Below, piece by piece: positions 1-9,390 of a stretch of DNA of 64,000 nt. The notes beneath the pieces were generated by a model. That model searched no databases and was not told where the DNA came from. It was given only the letters and a program-made list of their open reading frames with translations. Source of the DNA: Treponema vincentii F0403 (GTDB lineage: Bacteria > Spirochaetota > Spirochaetia > Treponematales > Treponemataceae). The translations under genes and the position numbers were made by a program. How positions within the stretch are numbered: the first letter of the stretch is position 1; every line of letters starts with the position of its first letter. The DNA lies in contig NZ_KE332512.1 in NCBI RefSeq assembly GCF_000412995.1, positions 2,252,571 to 2,316,570 of the forward strand, given 5' to 3'.

Positions 1-1201
1 ACGAGAAGCTTTGATAATCATTCAACGGATGATAGTAAGTAGTCATTGCTTCGGCGTTGAGCGTTTCGTCATGCAAGCCGATAACGTCGGCCTTAAAAAA
101 TCCGTCACTGTCGTAGAGCCGCCACACTTGTTTAATGCCGGGGTTGGTAATCTTGGCGGGGTTATCCGAAAGCTTCATCACCGGCAGCCATGCTCCCGTC
201 TCGGATTGACGTGCGGCGAGTTTATAGACGCCGGTAAATGACGATTCCTGTCCGCCGGTTACCATGTGCGTGCCGACTCCCCATGAGTCAATCGGGGCTT
301 TGTTCAAAATAAGCGATTCGATGATTTCTTCGGTTAGTTCATTGGAAATGGATATTTTCGCATCGGGTAAACCGGCGGCATCGAGCCGCTTCCGTACTTC
401 GGTACTGAGATACTGCATGTCGCCCGAATCGAGCCTGACGCCGAAATTTTTTCCTTGCGCTTGCAGCTTTTTCCCTACTTTTATCGCCGCCTCGATGCCG
501 GAGCCGAGCGTATTGTAAGTGTCGATGAGGAACACCGATTTATCGGGATAGATGGCGGCATATTGTTCAAACGCTTCTTCTTCGCTGGGGAAGGACATCA
601 CCCATGCGTGAGCCATAGTCCCCATCACCGGTATGCCGTAGAGCTTTCCGCCGAGCGTATTGCTGGTACCGGCAGCTCCGCCGATAATAGCGGCACGGGT
701 AGCGCTCATCGCGCCGTCCGGGCCTTGGGCACGCCGCAAGCCGAATTCCATAATGGAAGATTTCCCCGACGCAAGCCAAATACGGGCGGTCTTTGTTGCA
801 ATCAAACTCTGAAAGTTGATAGTGTTGAGGATAAGCCCTTCGAGAAGCAAGGCTTCGATAATCGGCGCTTCAATGCGCAGTACCGGCTCGCTGGGAAATA
901 TAAGGCTTCCTTCATCCATCGCCCATACCGAACCTGAAAAGCGAAAATCCTTGAGATAGCTGAGAAAGTCATCGTCAAAAAGATGTAAGGTCGCAAGGTA
1001 GGCTATATCGGATTCATCAAAGTGAAAAGCTTGAATCGCTTCGAGCAGTGGCTCAAGTCCTGCAAGAACCGCGTAGCCTCCTCTAAACGGATTACGTCTA
1101 AAGAACATATCAAAGACGCACGGCCGATTGTTTTGGCGTTTAAAATAACCTTGAGCCATTGTCAGCTCATAAAGATCCGAAAAAAGTGCACTGGTAATCA
1201 T
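1..1201 (-). CDS. pncB: Nicotinate phosphoribosyltransferase (3' end outside window)
   Basis: The enzyme converts nicotinate and PRPP to nicotinate mononucleotide in NAD salvage, in the cytoplasm. The frame is open from an ATG at 1201 to the window edge (400 codons seen), with AAGGAG five to eight bases upstream. The N-terminus reads MITSALFSDLYELTMAQGYF, the family start motif. Further in are the conserved FLIDTYNTLGSG and FGVRLDSGDM segments, which carry phosphoribosyl-binding residues, and SWGVGTHMVTG. The reading is collinear with the family and no break was seen. It is the third gene of a minus-strand run after sbcD and sbcC. A palindrome at 1218-1246 separates it from sbcC, so it may be transcribed on its own. 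Confidence 0.93.
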   Translation of the reverse strand, partial: MITSALFSDLYELTMAQGYFKRQNNRPCVFDMFFRRNPFRGGYAVLAGLEPLLEAIQAFHFDESDIAYLATLHLFDDDFLSYLKDFRFSGSVWAMDEGSLIFPSEPVLRIEAPIIEALLLEGLILNTINFQSLIATKTARIWLASGKSSIMEFGLRRAQGPDGAMSATRAAIIGGAAGTSNTLGGKLYGIPVMGTMAHAWVMSFPSEEEAFEQYAAIYPDKSVFLIDTYNTLGSGIEAAIKVGKKLQAQGKNFGVRLDSGDMQYLSTEVRKRLDAAGLPDAKISISNELTEEIIESLILNKAPIDSWGVGTHMVTGGQESSFTGVYKLAARQSETGAWLPVMKLSDNPAKITNPGIKQVWRLYDSDGFFKADVIGLHDETLNAEAMTTYYHPLNDYQSFS

Positions 1202-1217
1202 CGTTACTCCTTTGGGC

Positions 1218-1246
1218 ATCTCTTAAAAACGGAAGTTTTTAGAGAT
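1218..1246 (-). terminator. Terminator-like hairpin between sbcC and pncB
   Basis: The arms ATCTCTTAAAAAC and GTTTTTAGAGAT pair around a GGAA loop, with one bulged T. It lies 20 bp past the sbcC stop and ends just before the pncB Shine-Dalgarno sequence. The same core (CTCTAAAAAC / GTTTTTAGAG) recurs at 26285-26318, also after the 3' end of a minus-strand gene. The stem's own A/T run would provide the U-tract. Confidence 0.6.
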
Positions 1247-1265
1247 TCCCTCTTGTTTATAATCT

Positions 1266-4200
1266 TCAATGATTCTGCCGGATGGAAGAGCCCGTTCCGG
1301 TTTTTATCACTTCAATCTTTTGCGGGATGCGGCTTTGCAGTTCGCCGACATGCGAGATGATGCCGACCATCCGGTTCCCGCGTATTTCGTCTAATATGCC
1401 GACGGCGTTTTCCAGGGCTTTTTCGTCGAGCGAGCCGAAGCCTTCGTCGATAAACATCGAATCTATTCGGATGCCGCCTGCCCGTGCTTGAATGGAATCG
1501 GCAAGACCGAGCGCAAGGCTGATGGAAGCCATAAAGGTTTCTCCGCCGGAGAGGGTCGCAGAGGGGCGGCACTTACCGGTGTAGGCGTCGGCAATTTCCA
1601 AGTCGAGGCCACGGTATGCGTTTCCCGTGCCGTGGTCTTCGCTGACGGCAAGCCGGTACCGTCCCTCGCTCATCCGCTCAAGCCGCTTATTTGCAAACAT
1701 GGTTACTTCATGCAAAAAGGCGGAAAGAATCCACGTGTCGAACTGGAGTTTCCGCGGATTGCTGCCGCACAGGTCTTTTGCAAGGGCTACCCAGTTTTGC
1801 GCCTCCGCCGTTTTGACTGCGAGGGCTTTGGTTAATTCCGTGTGCTGGGCGTGCAGCTCCTCCAGCTTTGCCTTTTCCGTATTGAGGACTTCGAGCCGCG
1901 CCTGTATTTCGTCATACCGTTTGCGCAGGGTTTCGACGGCGGCTTCCAGCTCGTCAAGGTCGCGCGGCTCCGTTGCGGAAACGTCTTTTTCAAGTCCGGC
2001 TGCCGCCTGCTTATACGCCGCATACTGCTCATAAAAAGTATCGATTTCCGTTTTCCACTGCGCGATTTCCGGTTCGCTGCACACGGCTTGCTGTAAATCC
2101 TCCAAATCGGCAAAACCTTCCTTAATATACGCGGCTTCGAGCTGCGCTGTTTTTTCGCTGCGCTGCTGTGCGCGTTCCCGGCCGTGCGTTTCCGCTGTGG
2201 AAAGTTCGCCGCGGATTCGTTCAAGGTTTTGCGCCGCTTCTGAAACATCGGTTTGATAGGCATTGATGGTCAGTTTGAGTTCCTGCAGCAGCGCTTCGCA
2301 TTGCTCCAGCGCGGTTTCCGCATCGGGGATTTCAGCACCGGAGGCTTCGGCATCGAGGATTTTGAGCCTGCCACCGGTTCCTTGTTTGTCGGCTTTACCG
2401 GCAGCTTTCGTATCCGGAGCTGCCGTATCCGCTTCCGTATCTGCGCTCAACCGGACGGTGCATATATCTTCCGGCAGCTGCGAAAAGGCTTGGTCAAATT
2501 GGCGGCGTTTTTCCTGCAGCGCGGCGGAAACCCCGCTTAACTGCTGCTCCGCGCTGTGCTGCCGCTGCGCATAGTCTTGCCGTTCCCGCTGCAGATTGCG
2601 GGATTCCGATTCCAATGTTTTGTGTTCCGCAAAGGCCTTGCGTGATGCGTTATACGCCTGCAGCGCCTCGTTTATCCGCTGCGCGGTTTCCTTAATGCGG
2701 CTTTCCGCCGCATCCTTTCCGTCCGGAAAGGCGTCAGCGCTGCATTCTTTATACTGCAGCCGTAATTCTTCCGCAGCTGCCGCCCGTTCGTCTATTTGCT
2801 TTTGATAGTTTGTATAGGAAGCTTCCGCACCGGCGAGCGCTGCCTGCGCTTTTTCTTTTTCGTGCTGCAGCTTGGTTGCGCTCCGTTTTGCCGCTTCTAT
2901 CCGCTCGTCAAAGCTGAACGCGCTTTGTGCGATGTCCTGCGCCGGTGCGGGATGGTGTACCGAACCGCAGACGGGGCAGGGCGTTCCTTCTTCAAGCTGT
3001 TCTGCGAGAGCCGCCGCCGCCCGCTGCCGTTCCGCAGCTTTTTTTTCTTCTTCTATTCTACTGATCTGTTCCGTTTGGATGTCATAGTCACGGGCAATCT
3101 CCGCAAGCTGCACCCGCGCATGAGCGGCAGCCTGTTCATAGCTGTGTAAAAAGGTGTTAAGCTGCTCATGCTTGCACAATATGTCGTGCATCTGTTTTTC
3201 CATATCGAGCCGGCTTTGCAGGCCGCGGTAGGCGTGTTCCCGCTCGTCGAGCGCATCGACGGCAGGGGTAAGGGTGGCGGTTTTTTCCGTAACGGCGGCA
3301 AGCTGCGCTTCGATGCGCTGCAGTTGCGCTTGAGCGGCAGCGGCGGCACGTTTCAGTTTATCCTCTTCCGCTTGTGCCGTGCCGATTTCCTGTTCCAGCA
3401 CGGCGGCCTTCCGCAGCGAATCGATGACGGCATAGAGGCTGTCCCGCTGCTGCTCCTTAGCGGCTATGTCGCTCTGCCGATCCTGCAGGGCATTCATGCG
3501 GGCGGTCAGCTCTTCCATGCGTTTCCGCTTTTCCCGTATTTGCCGCTCATCCGTAGCGCAGGCTGCTTCCAGCTCAAGGAGCTGATTTACGTGAACGGCC
3601 AGCGGAGTCGCCCGCTGCGCTTTTTCTATCTTCGCTTTTAAATTGAGGATATCTTCTTCGCGGACACGGCACGCTTCAAGTTCTTCGTTAATCCGCTCCA
3701 ACTCTTTCCGCTTTTCCGCAAGTATTTTTTCCTGTTCAAGTTCGGTGTTCTTTGTCTGCAAAGCGGTAAGAACGCCGCCGTGCTCGTCCCTGATCCGGTC
3801 TATCTCGTTCAACAGCTCCGCGCGGTCGCTTTCGTAGCGGTGGTACACAAAGCGGGAGTGCAGGGTTTCGAGGTTTGCTTCTATTGTTTGCGCTTCCTGC
3901 TGCAGCTTGTCTGCGCGCAGTTTTGCCTCCTGCATCAGATCCGAGTACCGCTTGATCGGGAACAGGTGCATCAGCGTTTCTTTTTTATCGCTCGACTGCG
4001 CCCGTAAAAACTGAGCAAATTCTCCCTGCGGCAATAGGACAATGCGGCTGAATTCCTTGTCGGAAAGTTTGATCAAGCTTTGGATCGCAGCGTCGGTTTC
4101 CCGTTTGTTGGTCGATGAGCGGTTCTCCCAGCTGCCGTTTCCGTAGTATTCAAGGGATACTTCTTCCGGCGTTTCCAGCTTTCGGCCTTCTTTTGTGTAG

Positions 4201-4487
4201 GGCAGCTGCCGTTTGATTCGGTACAGCTGCGCTCCGATGAAGAAGGTCAGCGTCACATCGGAGATTGCGTAGTCGTCTGCAAAGTGGCTCCGCAGATTCC
4301 TCATAACGCCCGATCTTCCGCCGAGCGGTTTACCGTAGAAAGCGTACGAGATTGCATCGAAGAGCGTAGTCTTTCCGGCGCCGGTTTGTCCGTAAATTAA
4401 AAAGAGGGAGCCGAGGGTGTCGAAGTCGACCCTGTGTTCGCCGGTAAAAGGGCCGATGTTGTGTAGTATCAGTTCTTTAGGTCTCAT
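1266..4487 (-). CDS. sbcC: Exonuclease SbcC (Rad50-like ATPase)
   Basis: This is the ATPase subunit of the SbcCD nuclease, which opens DNA hairpins and trims double-strand ends. About 1073 aa from the preferred ATG at 4487 (MRPKELILHNIGPF). A longer frame to 4556 exists, but it would translate through a strong palindrome. Seen: Walker A GQTGAGKTTLFDAI near residue 38; two long coiled coils; the zinc hook CPVC near residue 502 at the coiled-coil apex; the ABC signature ATLSGGETFMASISLALGLAD; and Walker B SMFIDEGFGSLD near the C-terminus. Length and order match the family. It lies downstream of sbcD, as in most bacteria, with about 130 bp between them that hold two palindromes. Confidence 0.95.
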   Translation of the reverse strand: MRPKELILHNIGPFTGEHRVDFDTLGSLFLIYGQTGAGKTTLFDAISYAFYGKPLGGRSGVMRNLRSHFADDYAISDVTLTFFIGAQLYRIKRQLPYTKEGRKLETPEEVSLEYYGNGSWENRSSTNKRETDAAIQSLIKLSDKEFSRIVLLPQGEFAQFLRAQSSDKKETLMHLFPIKRYSDLMQEAKLRADKLQQEAQTIEANLETLHSRFVYHRYESDRAELLNEIDRIRDEHGGVLTALQTKNTELEQEKILAEKRKELERINEELEACRVREEDILNLKAKIEKAQRATPLAVHVNQLLELEAACATDERQIREKRKRMEELTARMNALQDRQSDIAAKEQQRDSLYAVIDSLRKAAVLEQEIGTAQAEEDKLKRAAAAAQAQLQRIEAQLAAVTEKTATLTPAVDALDEREHAYRGLQSRLDMEKQMHDILCKHEQLNTFLHSYEQAAAHARVQLAEIARDYDIQTEQISRIEEEKKAAERQRAAAALAEQLEEGTPCPVCGSVHHPAPAQDIAQSAFSFDERIEAAKRSATKLQHEKEKAQAALAGAEASYTNYQKQIDERAAAAEELRLQYKECSADAFPDGKDAAESRIKETAQRINEALQAYNASRKAFAEHKTLESESRNLQRERQDYAQRQHSAEQQLSGVSAALQEKRRQFDQAFSQLPEDICTVRLSADTEADTAAPDTKAAGKADKQGTGGRLKILDAEASGAEIPDAETALEQCEALLQELKLTINAYQTDVSEAAQNLERIRGELSTAETHGRERAQQRSEKTAQLEAAYIKEGFADLEDLQQAVCSEPEIAQWKTEIDTFYEQYAAYKQAAAGLEKDVSATEPRDLDELEAAVETLRKRYDEIQARLEVLNTEKAKLEELHAQHTELTKALAVKTAEAQNWVALAKDLCGSNPRKLQFDTWILSAFLHEVTMFANKRLERMSEGRYRLAVSEDHGTGNAYRGLDLEIADAYTGKCRPSATLSGGETFMASISLALGLADSIQARAGGIRIDSMFIDEGFGSLDEKALENAVGILDEIRGNRMVGIISHVGELQSRIPQKIEVIKTGTGSSIRQNH

Positions 4488-4500
4488 ACGCGGTTTCTTC

Positions 4501-4542
4501 GGAACGCCGATTAAAGCGAGGAGCGCATTTAATCGGCGTTCC
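4501..4542 (-). repeat. Perfect 15-bp palindrome upstream of sbcC
   Basis: The arms GGAACGCCGATTAAA and TTTAATCGGCGTTCC are exact complements. The 12-base interior adds GCG/CGC pairing with one bulge. It sits 14 bp before the preferred sbcC start. There is no U-run on either side, so it is more likely an mRNA stem or processing site than a terminator. Confidence 0.7.
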
Positions 4543-4615
4543 AACTTGTTTCTCATAAGTTCGTGATTGCAAATTGCATACGACCTTATTACGAAACAAG
4601 AAGGTTCAGAGTTAC

Positions 4616-4647
4616 CACTGCTTAATCCGCATTCGGATTAAGCAGTG
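4616..4647 (-). repeat. Perfect 14-bp hairpin over the sbcD stop codon
   Basis: The arms CACTGCTTAATCCG and CGGATTAAGCAGTG flank a CATT loop. The hairpin covers the last codons and the stop codon of sbcD. It has no U-tract. It could stabilise the sbcD 3' end or uncouple sbcD from sbcC. Confidence 0.65.
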
Positions 4648-5821
4648 CTTCCTTGCAGAGCTGTTCAAAAAGCTCCTGCTTCATTCGGTTCTGCTCGCCG
4701 TTGATGAGGCTTTCAAACCGGTTAAAATTTTCGGCTAAGGTGAGCGGATCCTCCGCCGTTCGCTCGCGGAGCGTCAGCTGCTCTTCCTCCTGTTCTTCCT
4801 GATTCATAAAGCTCTTTTGCCGGATGCTCAACAGGAACGGAAATTTTTGCCGCAGCAGCTGCATCGGGTGCGCAATGACCTCCGCATCGTTCAGCGTAAT
4901 TTCCAGATAGTAGCCGCTCCATTCATCATAGAGATGTTCGGTAAAGAAGTTCGCAAAAGAGCCTTCAAGCCGCTTAAGCGGGCGTTCGGAAATGATGGGT
5001 ATCCGCTCGATAGTGACCGGAGCTTTTGCGCCGTTTATGTCGGGCTGTTTCGGCGTACAGTCGATATCTATCGAAAGGACGCACTTGGCATCGTCGGATT
5101 CGTCAAAGGAGTAGGGGAGAGGCGAACCGGAATAATACATTCTGTCCGTTATCCGTTGGCAGCGGTGCAGGTGTCCGAGCGCAACATAGTCGAAGAATGA
5201 GAAAAAATCGGGATTGACGTATTCGGCGGTACCGATAAAGGTACGTTCGCTGGCGGAGCTTTGTCCGCCGATCGTAAAGAGGTGCGCCGCTAACAGCGCG
5301 GGTATGCCCGGCGGTACCGCTTGTTTTAGAATGTGCGACGCAACCGCCGCCATTTCCGCCTGCGAATCGCCTGCCGTGCGGTATGTTTCTTTTGTCTCTT
5401 CCGAAAAAGCGCCGAAGTTTAAAAACGGGAGTAGATATACCGCGAGTTTTTCCGTTCCCTTGGTAAGGATTACAGGGTCTGCAAGGCGGCTCGTATCCTG
5501 CGCAATGTAGATGCGCTGATTTTGCAGTATCTCGCGGGCAAAGGCGAGCCGCTGTGCGGAGTCGTGATTGCCGGGGATGATAAACACCGCCGTGTCGGGA
5601 CAGTCCTCCCGTATCCGTGCGAGGAACTTGCTGAAAAGCGAAACTGCCTCGGCCGAAGGGATGGCTCGGTCGTACACATCGCCTGCAATAATCAGCGCGG
5701 TATAGCCGTTCCGGGTAAGGATATCATGAATGTCGTTCAGCATTTTTTCCTGCACACCCAACAGCGGCGTTTCGTGCAATGTCTTTCCTAAATGCAAATC
5801 GGCGGTATGGAGCAGTTTCAT
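4622..5821 (-). CDS. sbcD: Exonuclease SbcD (Mre11-like nuclease)
   Basis: This is the nuclease subunit of SbcCD, 399 aa. The start MKLLHTADLHLGKTLHE contains the first metallophosphoesterase motif (DxH). Next come IIAGDVYDRAIPS (GDxxD), VFIIPGNHDS (GNHD), LLAAHLFTIGG and VALGHLHR (GHxH), in the normal order for two-metal phosphoesterases. The C-terminal part matches the SbcC-binding cap in length. It is the first gene of the sbcDC pair. No strong promoter was picked out in the roughly 480 bp upstream. Confidence 0.95.
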   Translation of the reverse strand: MKLLHTADLHLGKTLHETPLLGVQEKMLNDIHDILTRNGYTALIIAGDVYDRAIPSAEAVSLFSKFLARIREDCPDTAVFIIPGNHDSAQRLAFAREILQNQRIYIAQDTSRLADPVILTKGTEKLAVYLLPFLNFGAFSEETKETYRTAGDSQAEMAAVASHILKQAVPPGIPALLAAHLFTIGGQSSASERTFIGTAEYVNPDFFSFFDYVALGHLHRCQRITDRMYYSGSPLPYSFDESDDAKCVLSIDIDCTPKQPDINGAKAPVTIERIPIISERPLKRLEGSFANFFTEHLYDEWSGYYLEITLNDAEVIAHPMQLLRQKFPFLLSIRQKSFMNQEEQEEEQLTLRERTAEDPLTLAENFNRFESLINGEQNRMKQELFEQLCKEALLNPNAD

Positions 5822-6207
5822 CCTTTGTACTGTATGACTAATAGAACATTCTGTAAAGGGGAGAGGGATAATTCTTAATTATGAATTGTTTACACCTTCC
5901 ACTCAATGCCTTTTTGGAAGTTATTCCACATAGTTGCGTTGGGTACAATGAAAAATAAACTAACTAAAAAGATGATCGAACGTTATTAAAAGAGCGGCCT
6001 ACCTAAGAAAAAGAGCCTAAAATTCGGGTTTTTAGAGGTGCATTGATTACGGTACCGGCAAAAATTCCAGAGTATTCTCCTGATGCAGTATCGAATCTCG
6101 CTATTCAGTCAGTTCGGCGTATCCGTTCTTTTTGCAAAATCGGAGATAGAACATCTGATTAAATGAATGCTGAAAACCTGTGCTATATCCATCCTATGAA
6201 TAAACCG
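5822..6207. other. Intergenic, no convincing gene
   Basis: This is divergent spacer between sbcD and the TetR operon. A stop-to-stop frame at about 6003-6164 encodes PKIRVFRGALITVPAKIPEY and onward to about 50 residues, with AGAGG before a TTG. It could be a gene remnant, but it has no ATG and no recognised family. The small palindrome AATTCTTAATTATGAATT lies near 5870. Confidence 0.4.
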
Positions 6208-6274
6208 TGAAATATTCATTGACAGAAATCCGATATCTTGCTATATTAGCAATGAATAAAATACAAAATATTCA
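6208..6274 (+). promoter_or_regulatory. Consensus sigma-70 promoter inside an inverted repeat (TetR operator candidate)
   Basis: TTGACA at 6219-6224 and TATATT at 6242-6247 are separated by exactly 17 bp. A 9-bp inverted repeat, TATTCATTG (6213-6221) and CAATGAATA (6250-6258), brackets the promoter. An imperfect outer pair, GTGAAATATT and AAATATTCAC, surrounds it. The geometry suggests binding and autorepression by the TetR protein encoded immediately downstream (inference). Confidence 0.75.
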
Positions 6275-6303
6275 CAGGGTTGCAAAATAACGATGGAGAA
6301 GGC

Positions 6304-6900
6304 ATGGCAAGAGCATTTACGGAAGAAGAACGGATAAAAATAAAAGAAAAGATAATGGAAGCTGCTCTCGATTTATTCCACGATAAGGGGACAAAGGCTT
6401 TGAGCATAGCGGAGCTGACAAAACGTGCCGGTATTGCGCAAGGGACTTTCTATAATTTTTGGAAGGATAAAGAAGCGCTGATTATCGAAGTTATCACATA
6501 TCGCTCAATACAAAAACTGCACAACATTGAAGAGGAGTTCCCGCATTCGCTCAAGGATCCGGCAGCGTTTCTAACGGATATTGTATACAGGTATTCGGTC
6601 GATCTTGTGATTAAAATTAAAACACAGCCGGTCTATAAAGATGCGTTTAAGATATTTGAAGCAAAGGGTCCGCAGGAAGCACATAAAATGGAAGTATTGT
6701 ATCAAGATTTTTTTGAGAGACTTATACAGTATTGGCTAAAAAACGGTGCAATAAAAAGAGTAGATAAAAAAGGGTTAATGAACGCATTTGTGGGAAGTTC
6801 CATATTATGCGCCCGGTATTATCAGTTTGATGAAGCATATTTTAATGAAATATTGCGGACATATATCGCCGCAATGGTGAATAAGTACATAGAAGTATAA
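6304..6900 (+). CDS. TetR/AcrR family transcriptional regulator
   Basis: A 198-aa DNA-binding repressor. The ATG at 6304 (MARAFTEEERIKIKEKIMEA) is preferred over the upstream TTG because GGAGAAGG precedes it. The N-terminal helix-turn-helix reads ALDLFHDKGTKALSIAELTKRAGIAQGTFYNFWKDKEAL, an intact TetR signature (quoted here as conserved blocks: GTKALSIAEL, AGIAQGTFYNFWKDKE). The remaining 140 residues form the variable ligand-binding domain. It is the first gene of an operon with a PEP-utilising enzyme and a MATE pump, behind a promoter flanked by inverted repeats. This implies control of a detoxification response. The ligand is unknown. Confidence 0.9.
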   Translation: MARAFTEEERIKIKEKIMEAALDLFHDKGTKALSIAELTKRAGIAQGTFYNFWKDKEALIIEVITYRSIQKLHNIEEEFPHSLKDPAAFLTDIVYRYSVDLVIKIKTQPVYKDAFKIFEAKGPQEAHKMEVLYQDFFERLIQYWLKNGAIKRVDKKGLMNAFVGSSILCARYYQFDEAYFNEILRTYIAAMVNKYIEV

Positions 6901-6917
6901 CAATCGGGAGGAATATC

Positions 6918-9389
6918 ATGCTAATACTTGATTTTACACAAATACATAAAGACGACGTATTAATTGCCGGCGGTAAAGGAGCTAATTTGGGTGAAATGAC
7001 TGCCGCAGGAATAAATGTACCGAAAGGGTTTGTCATTACCGCCGATGCGTATCGGGAATTTTTAAAAGAAAATCACATTGACGAGTTTATTGCACACGGT
7101 CTTAAACAAGCGCACACGGATGAACATACATTATCTGCCGTTGCCGCAGAGTTCCGGGAAAAAATCACAGCGGGACATTTCCCTGCTGAATTGGAAAAAG
7201 AAATAAGAGCAAAATATGCAGAACTTGGTGAATCTAAAAGAGTTGCAGTTCGTTCATCGGCAACGGCGGAAGATTTACCCGATGCGAGTTTCGCAGGTCA
7301 ACAGGAAACGTATTTGAACGTACAAGGCATAAATGATGTGCTGCTTCAAATCCGGAATTGCTATGCGTCCCTCTGGGGAGAGAGAGCGGTAAGCTATCGT
7401 CTTAACCAAGGATACGATCAAAGTGCCGTTGCGATTGCAGTTGTCATTCAGAAAATGGTGGAAAGCGAAAAAGCGGGTGTGCTGTTTACGGTCAATCCGG
7501 TAACGTACAATAAAGATGAAATGCAGATCAATGCAAGCTACGGGTTAGGCGAAAGCGTTGTTTCGGGACGGGTAACGGCGGATAGCTATATTGTAAATAA
7601 GAACGGAGCTATACGCGAAGTAAGCATCGGCAGCAAAGAAACGCAAATCGTCTATGCCGATAAACATACAAAGGAAGAACCGGTAAGCCCCGAAAAAAGA
7701 GCAGCCCGTGCTTTAAATGATACGGAGATTGCAGGGCTCGTGCAAGCCGGATTAAAAATAGAAAAGCACTATGGTATGCCGATGGATATTGAATGGGCAA
7801 TACAAAACAATGAAATCTATATTGTGCAGGCACGCGCAATAACCGCATTAAAAAATAACGATGATGAAGAGCGCATTCAAGCATATATCAAAGACAATAA
7901 ATTAACAAAAATGATGAAAGGGAATATGGCTTTTCAGTTTGAGAAAATGCCGTTTGCATATCGCGCGCTTGATTTTGATTACATGATTGCAATTAACGAT
8001 CAAAAAGCACGGATATTTGCGGAAGGCGGCATTATTTTTAATTCAAATCCTAAAATTGATGACGATGGGATTCAAACGCTTCCGGAAAATAAAAAAGGGT
8101 TTACTCGACATATCTTTCATATCTTTACGATGATAAAGATGTTTAAAAATTTTGAGTATTGTGCCGGTGTGTGTAAAAAGTTTATGCTTCATTATGAAAA
8201 AGAAATAGAGCTCATTAAATCTTTCGACTTTGAGAATATGAGTTTAGCTGAATGTAAAAAATTCATGGAGCATAGTTACGAGCTTATTCAGCATCTTGCT
8301 TATGATAGGTTTAAATATTCGTTATTTCCATCCATGCTGATGAGTAAGAAATTCACAAAAATGATTCAGCGTGTAAACAAACATTATTCCGCATTCGATT
8401 TTTATTGGGAACTGGATAATAAGACGGCTGTAGTTACAAACGATATTTCATGCATAGCCGATAGCATAAAAACAAATACGGCTTTAACGGAAGCTGTTAT
8501 GGCCGGTACATCATTTGAATCGCTGTGTAAAGATTTCCCTGCATTTAAAAACCTTGCAGACGAGTTTATAAAAAACAACGGCTTTAAGTCGGATTATAAC
8601 TGCTATTGTATTGAAGCAAAAACGTTTATCGAAGATCCGGATCGGCTTGTGAATATTATCCGTCCGCTTTTAAGTAAAGATGGAAAAGACACTCATAACG
8701 GAAAGGATAAAAATTATGCGGAATTATTGAAGAAATTGCAGCGTATTTACGGCCGCACATATCCGCGTATAGAAAAAGACATACAAAATTTCCGGTATTT
8801 TCATGTTGTCCGCGAAGAATCGCAGTATTTGTGGGAAACGCTCTTTTATTATGTCAGACAGTGCGTTAAGCGGATAAATATACTGCTGTTGCAGAACGAC
8901 GATTACAAGCACGGCATTGCAAATCTTTTTCACCGTGAATTAATCGAAGTGCTTGAAACAGGCGCTATTATCGATACCTACAAAGAAAAGATACAAAGAC
9001 GGAATGCGGCATTCCCGCTTGCAGAAAAAGTGTGGGAAGCGTCAAAGCTGCTTGTGTTTGATTCAAAGGGTAATGTGTTGAAAGGGGTAAGCGGCAGTCC
9101 GGGAGTTGCCGTAGGAAAAGCATGTCTTATTTCAACTCCGGCAGAATTTTATAAAATGCAAAAAGGCGATGTGCTGGTATGCCGCCTGACCGATCCTGAG
9201 TGGACTCCTCTTTTTACGCTTGCAAGTGCCGTGGTAGCCGATACCGGTTCTGCGTTAAGTCATGCAGCCATTGTCGCACGGGAATTTAATATACCGGCGG
9301 TACTGGGTGTCGGCTTTGCTACTGCAAAATTCAAAGACGGCGACATGATTACAGTCGACGGAAACAAAGGCGAAGTACGGAGCTGCTGA
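6918..9389 (+). CDS. Rifampicin-phosphotransferase-like PEP/pyruvate-utilising enzyme
   Basis: 823 aa. The N-terminal third is the PPDK/PEP-synthase ATP-binding domain (GGKGANLGEMTAAGINVPKGF; RSSATAEDLPDASFAGQQET; IEWAIQNNEIYIVQARAIT). Residues of about 330-720 form an all-helical segment of no recognised fold. The C-terminal domain (about 730-823) is the swivelling phosphohistidine domain, GDVLVCRLTDPEWTPLF then GSALSHAAIVAREFNIPAVL, with His782 as the expected phosphocarrier. There is no PEP-binding TIM barrel, so it is not a normal PEP synthase. The order ATP-grasp, middle domain, His domain is that of rifampicin phosphotransferase (about 865 aa). The substrate is uncertain. It lies between the tetR and MATE genes. 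Confidence 0.75.
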   Translation: MLILDFTQIHKDDVLIAGGKGANLGEMTAAGINVPKGFVITADAYREFLKENHIDEFIAHGLKQAHTDEHTLSAVAAEFREKITAGHFPAELEKEIRAKYAELGESKRVAVRSSATAEDLPDASFAGQQETYLNVQGINDVLLQIRNCYASLWGERAVSYRLNQGYDQSAVAIAVVIQKMVESEKAGVLFTVNPVTYNKDEMQINASYGLGESVVSGRVTADSYIVNKNGAIREVSIGSKETQIVYADKHTKEEPVSPEKRAARALNDTEIAGLVQAGLKIEKHYGMPMDIEWAIQNNEIYIVQARAITALKNNDDEERIQAYIKDNKLTKMMKGNMAFQFEKMPFAYRALDFDYMIAINDQKARIFAEGGIIFNSNPKIDDDGIQTLPENKKGFTRHIFHIFTMIKMFKNFEYCAGVCKKFMLHYEKEIELIKSFDFENMSLAECKKFMEHSYELIQHLAYDRFKYSLFPSMLMSKKFTKMIQRVNKHYSAFDFYWELDNKTAVVTNDISCIADSIKTNTALTEAVMAGTSFESLCKDFPAFKNLADEFIKNNGFKSDYNCYCIEAKTFIEDPDRLVNIIRPLLSKDGKDTHNGKDKNYAELLKKLQRIYGRTYPRIEKDIQNFRYFHVVREESQYLWETLFYYVRQCVKRINILLLQNDDYKHGIANLFHRELIEVLETGAIIDTYKEKIQRRNAAFPLAEKVWEASKLLVFDSKGNVLKGVSGSPGVAVGKACLISTPAEFYKMQKGDVLVCRLTDPEWTPLFTLASAVVADTGSALSHAAIVAREFNIPAVLGVGFATAKFKDGDMITVDGNKGEVRSC

Positions 9390-9390
9390 G

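Noticed and set aside
4488..4556. N-terminal extension of SbcC
   Set aside because: It would translate a perfect palindrome; the family starts at MRPKELILHN.
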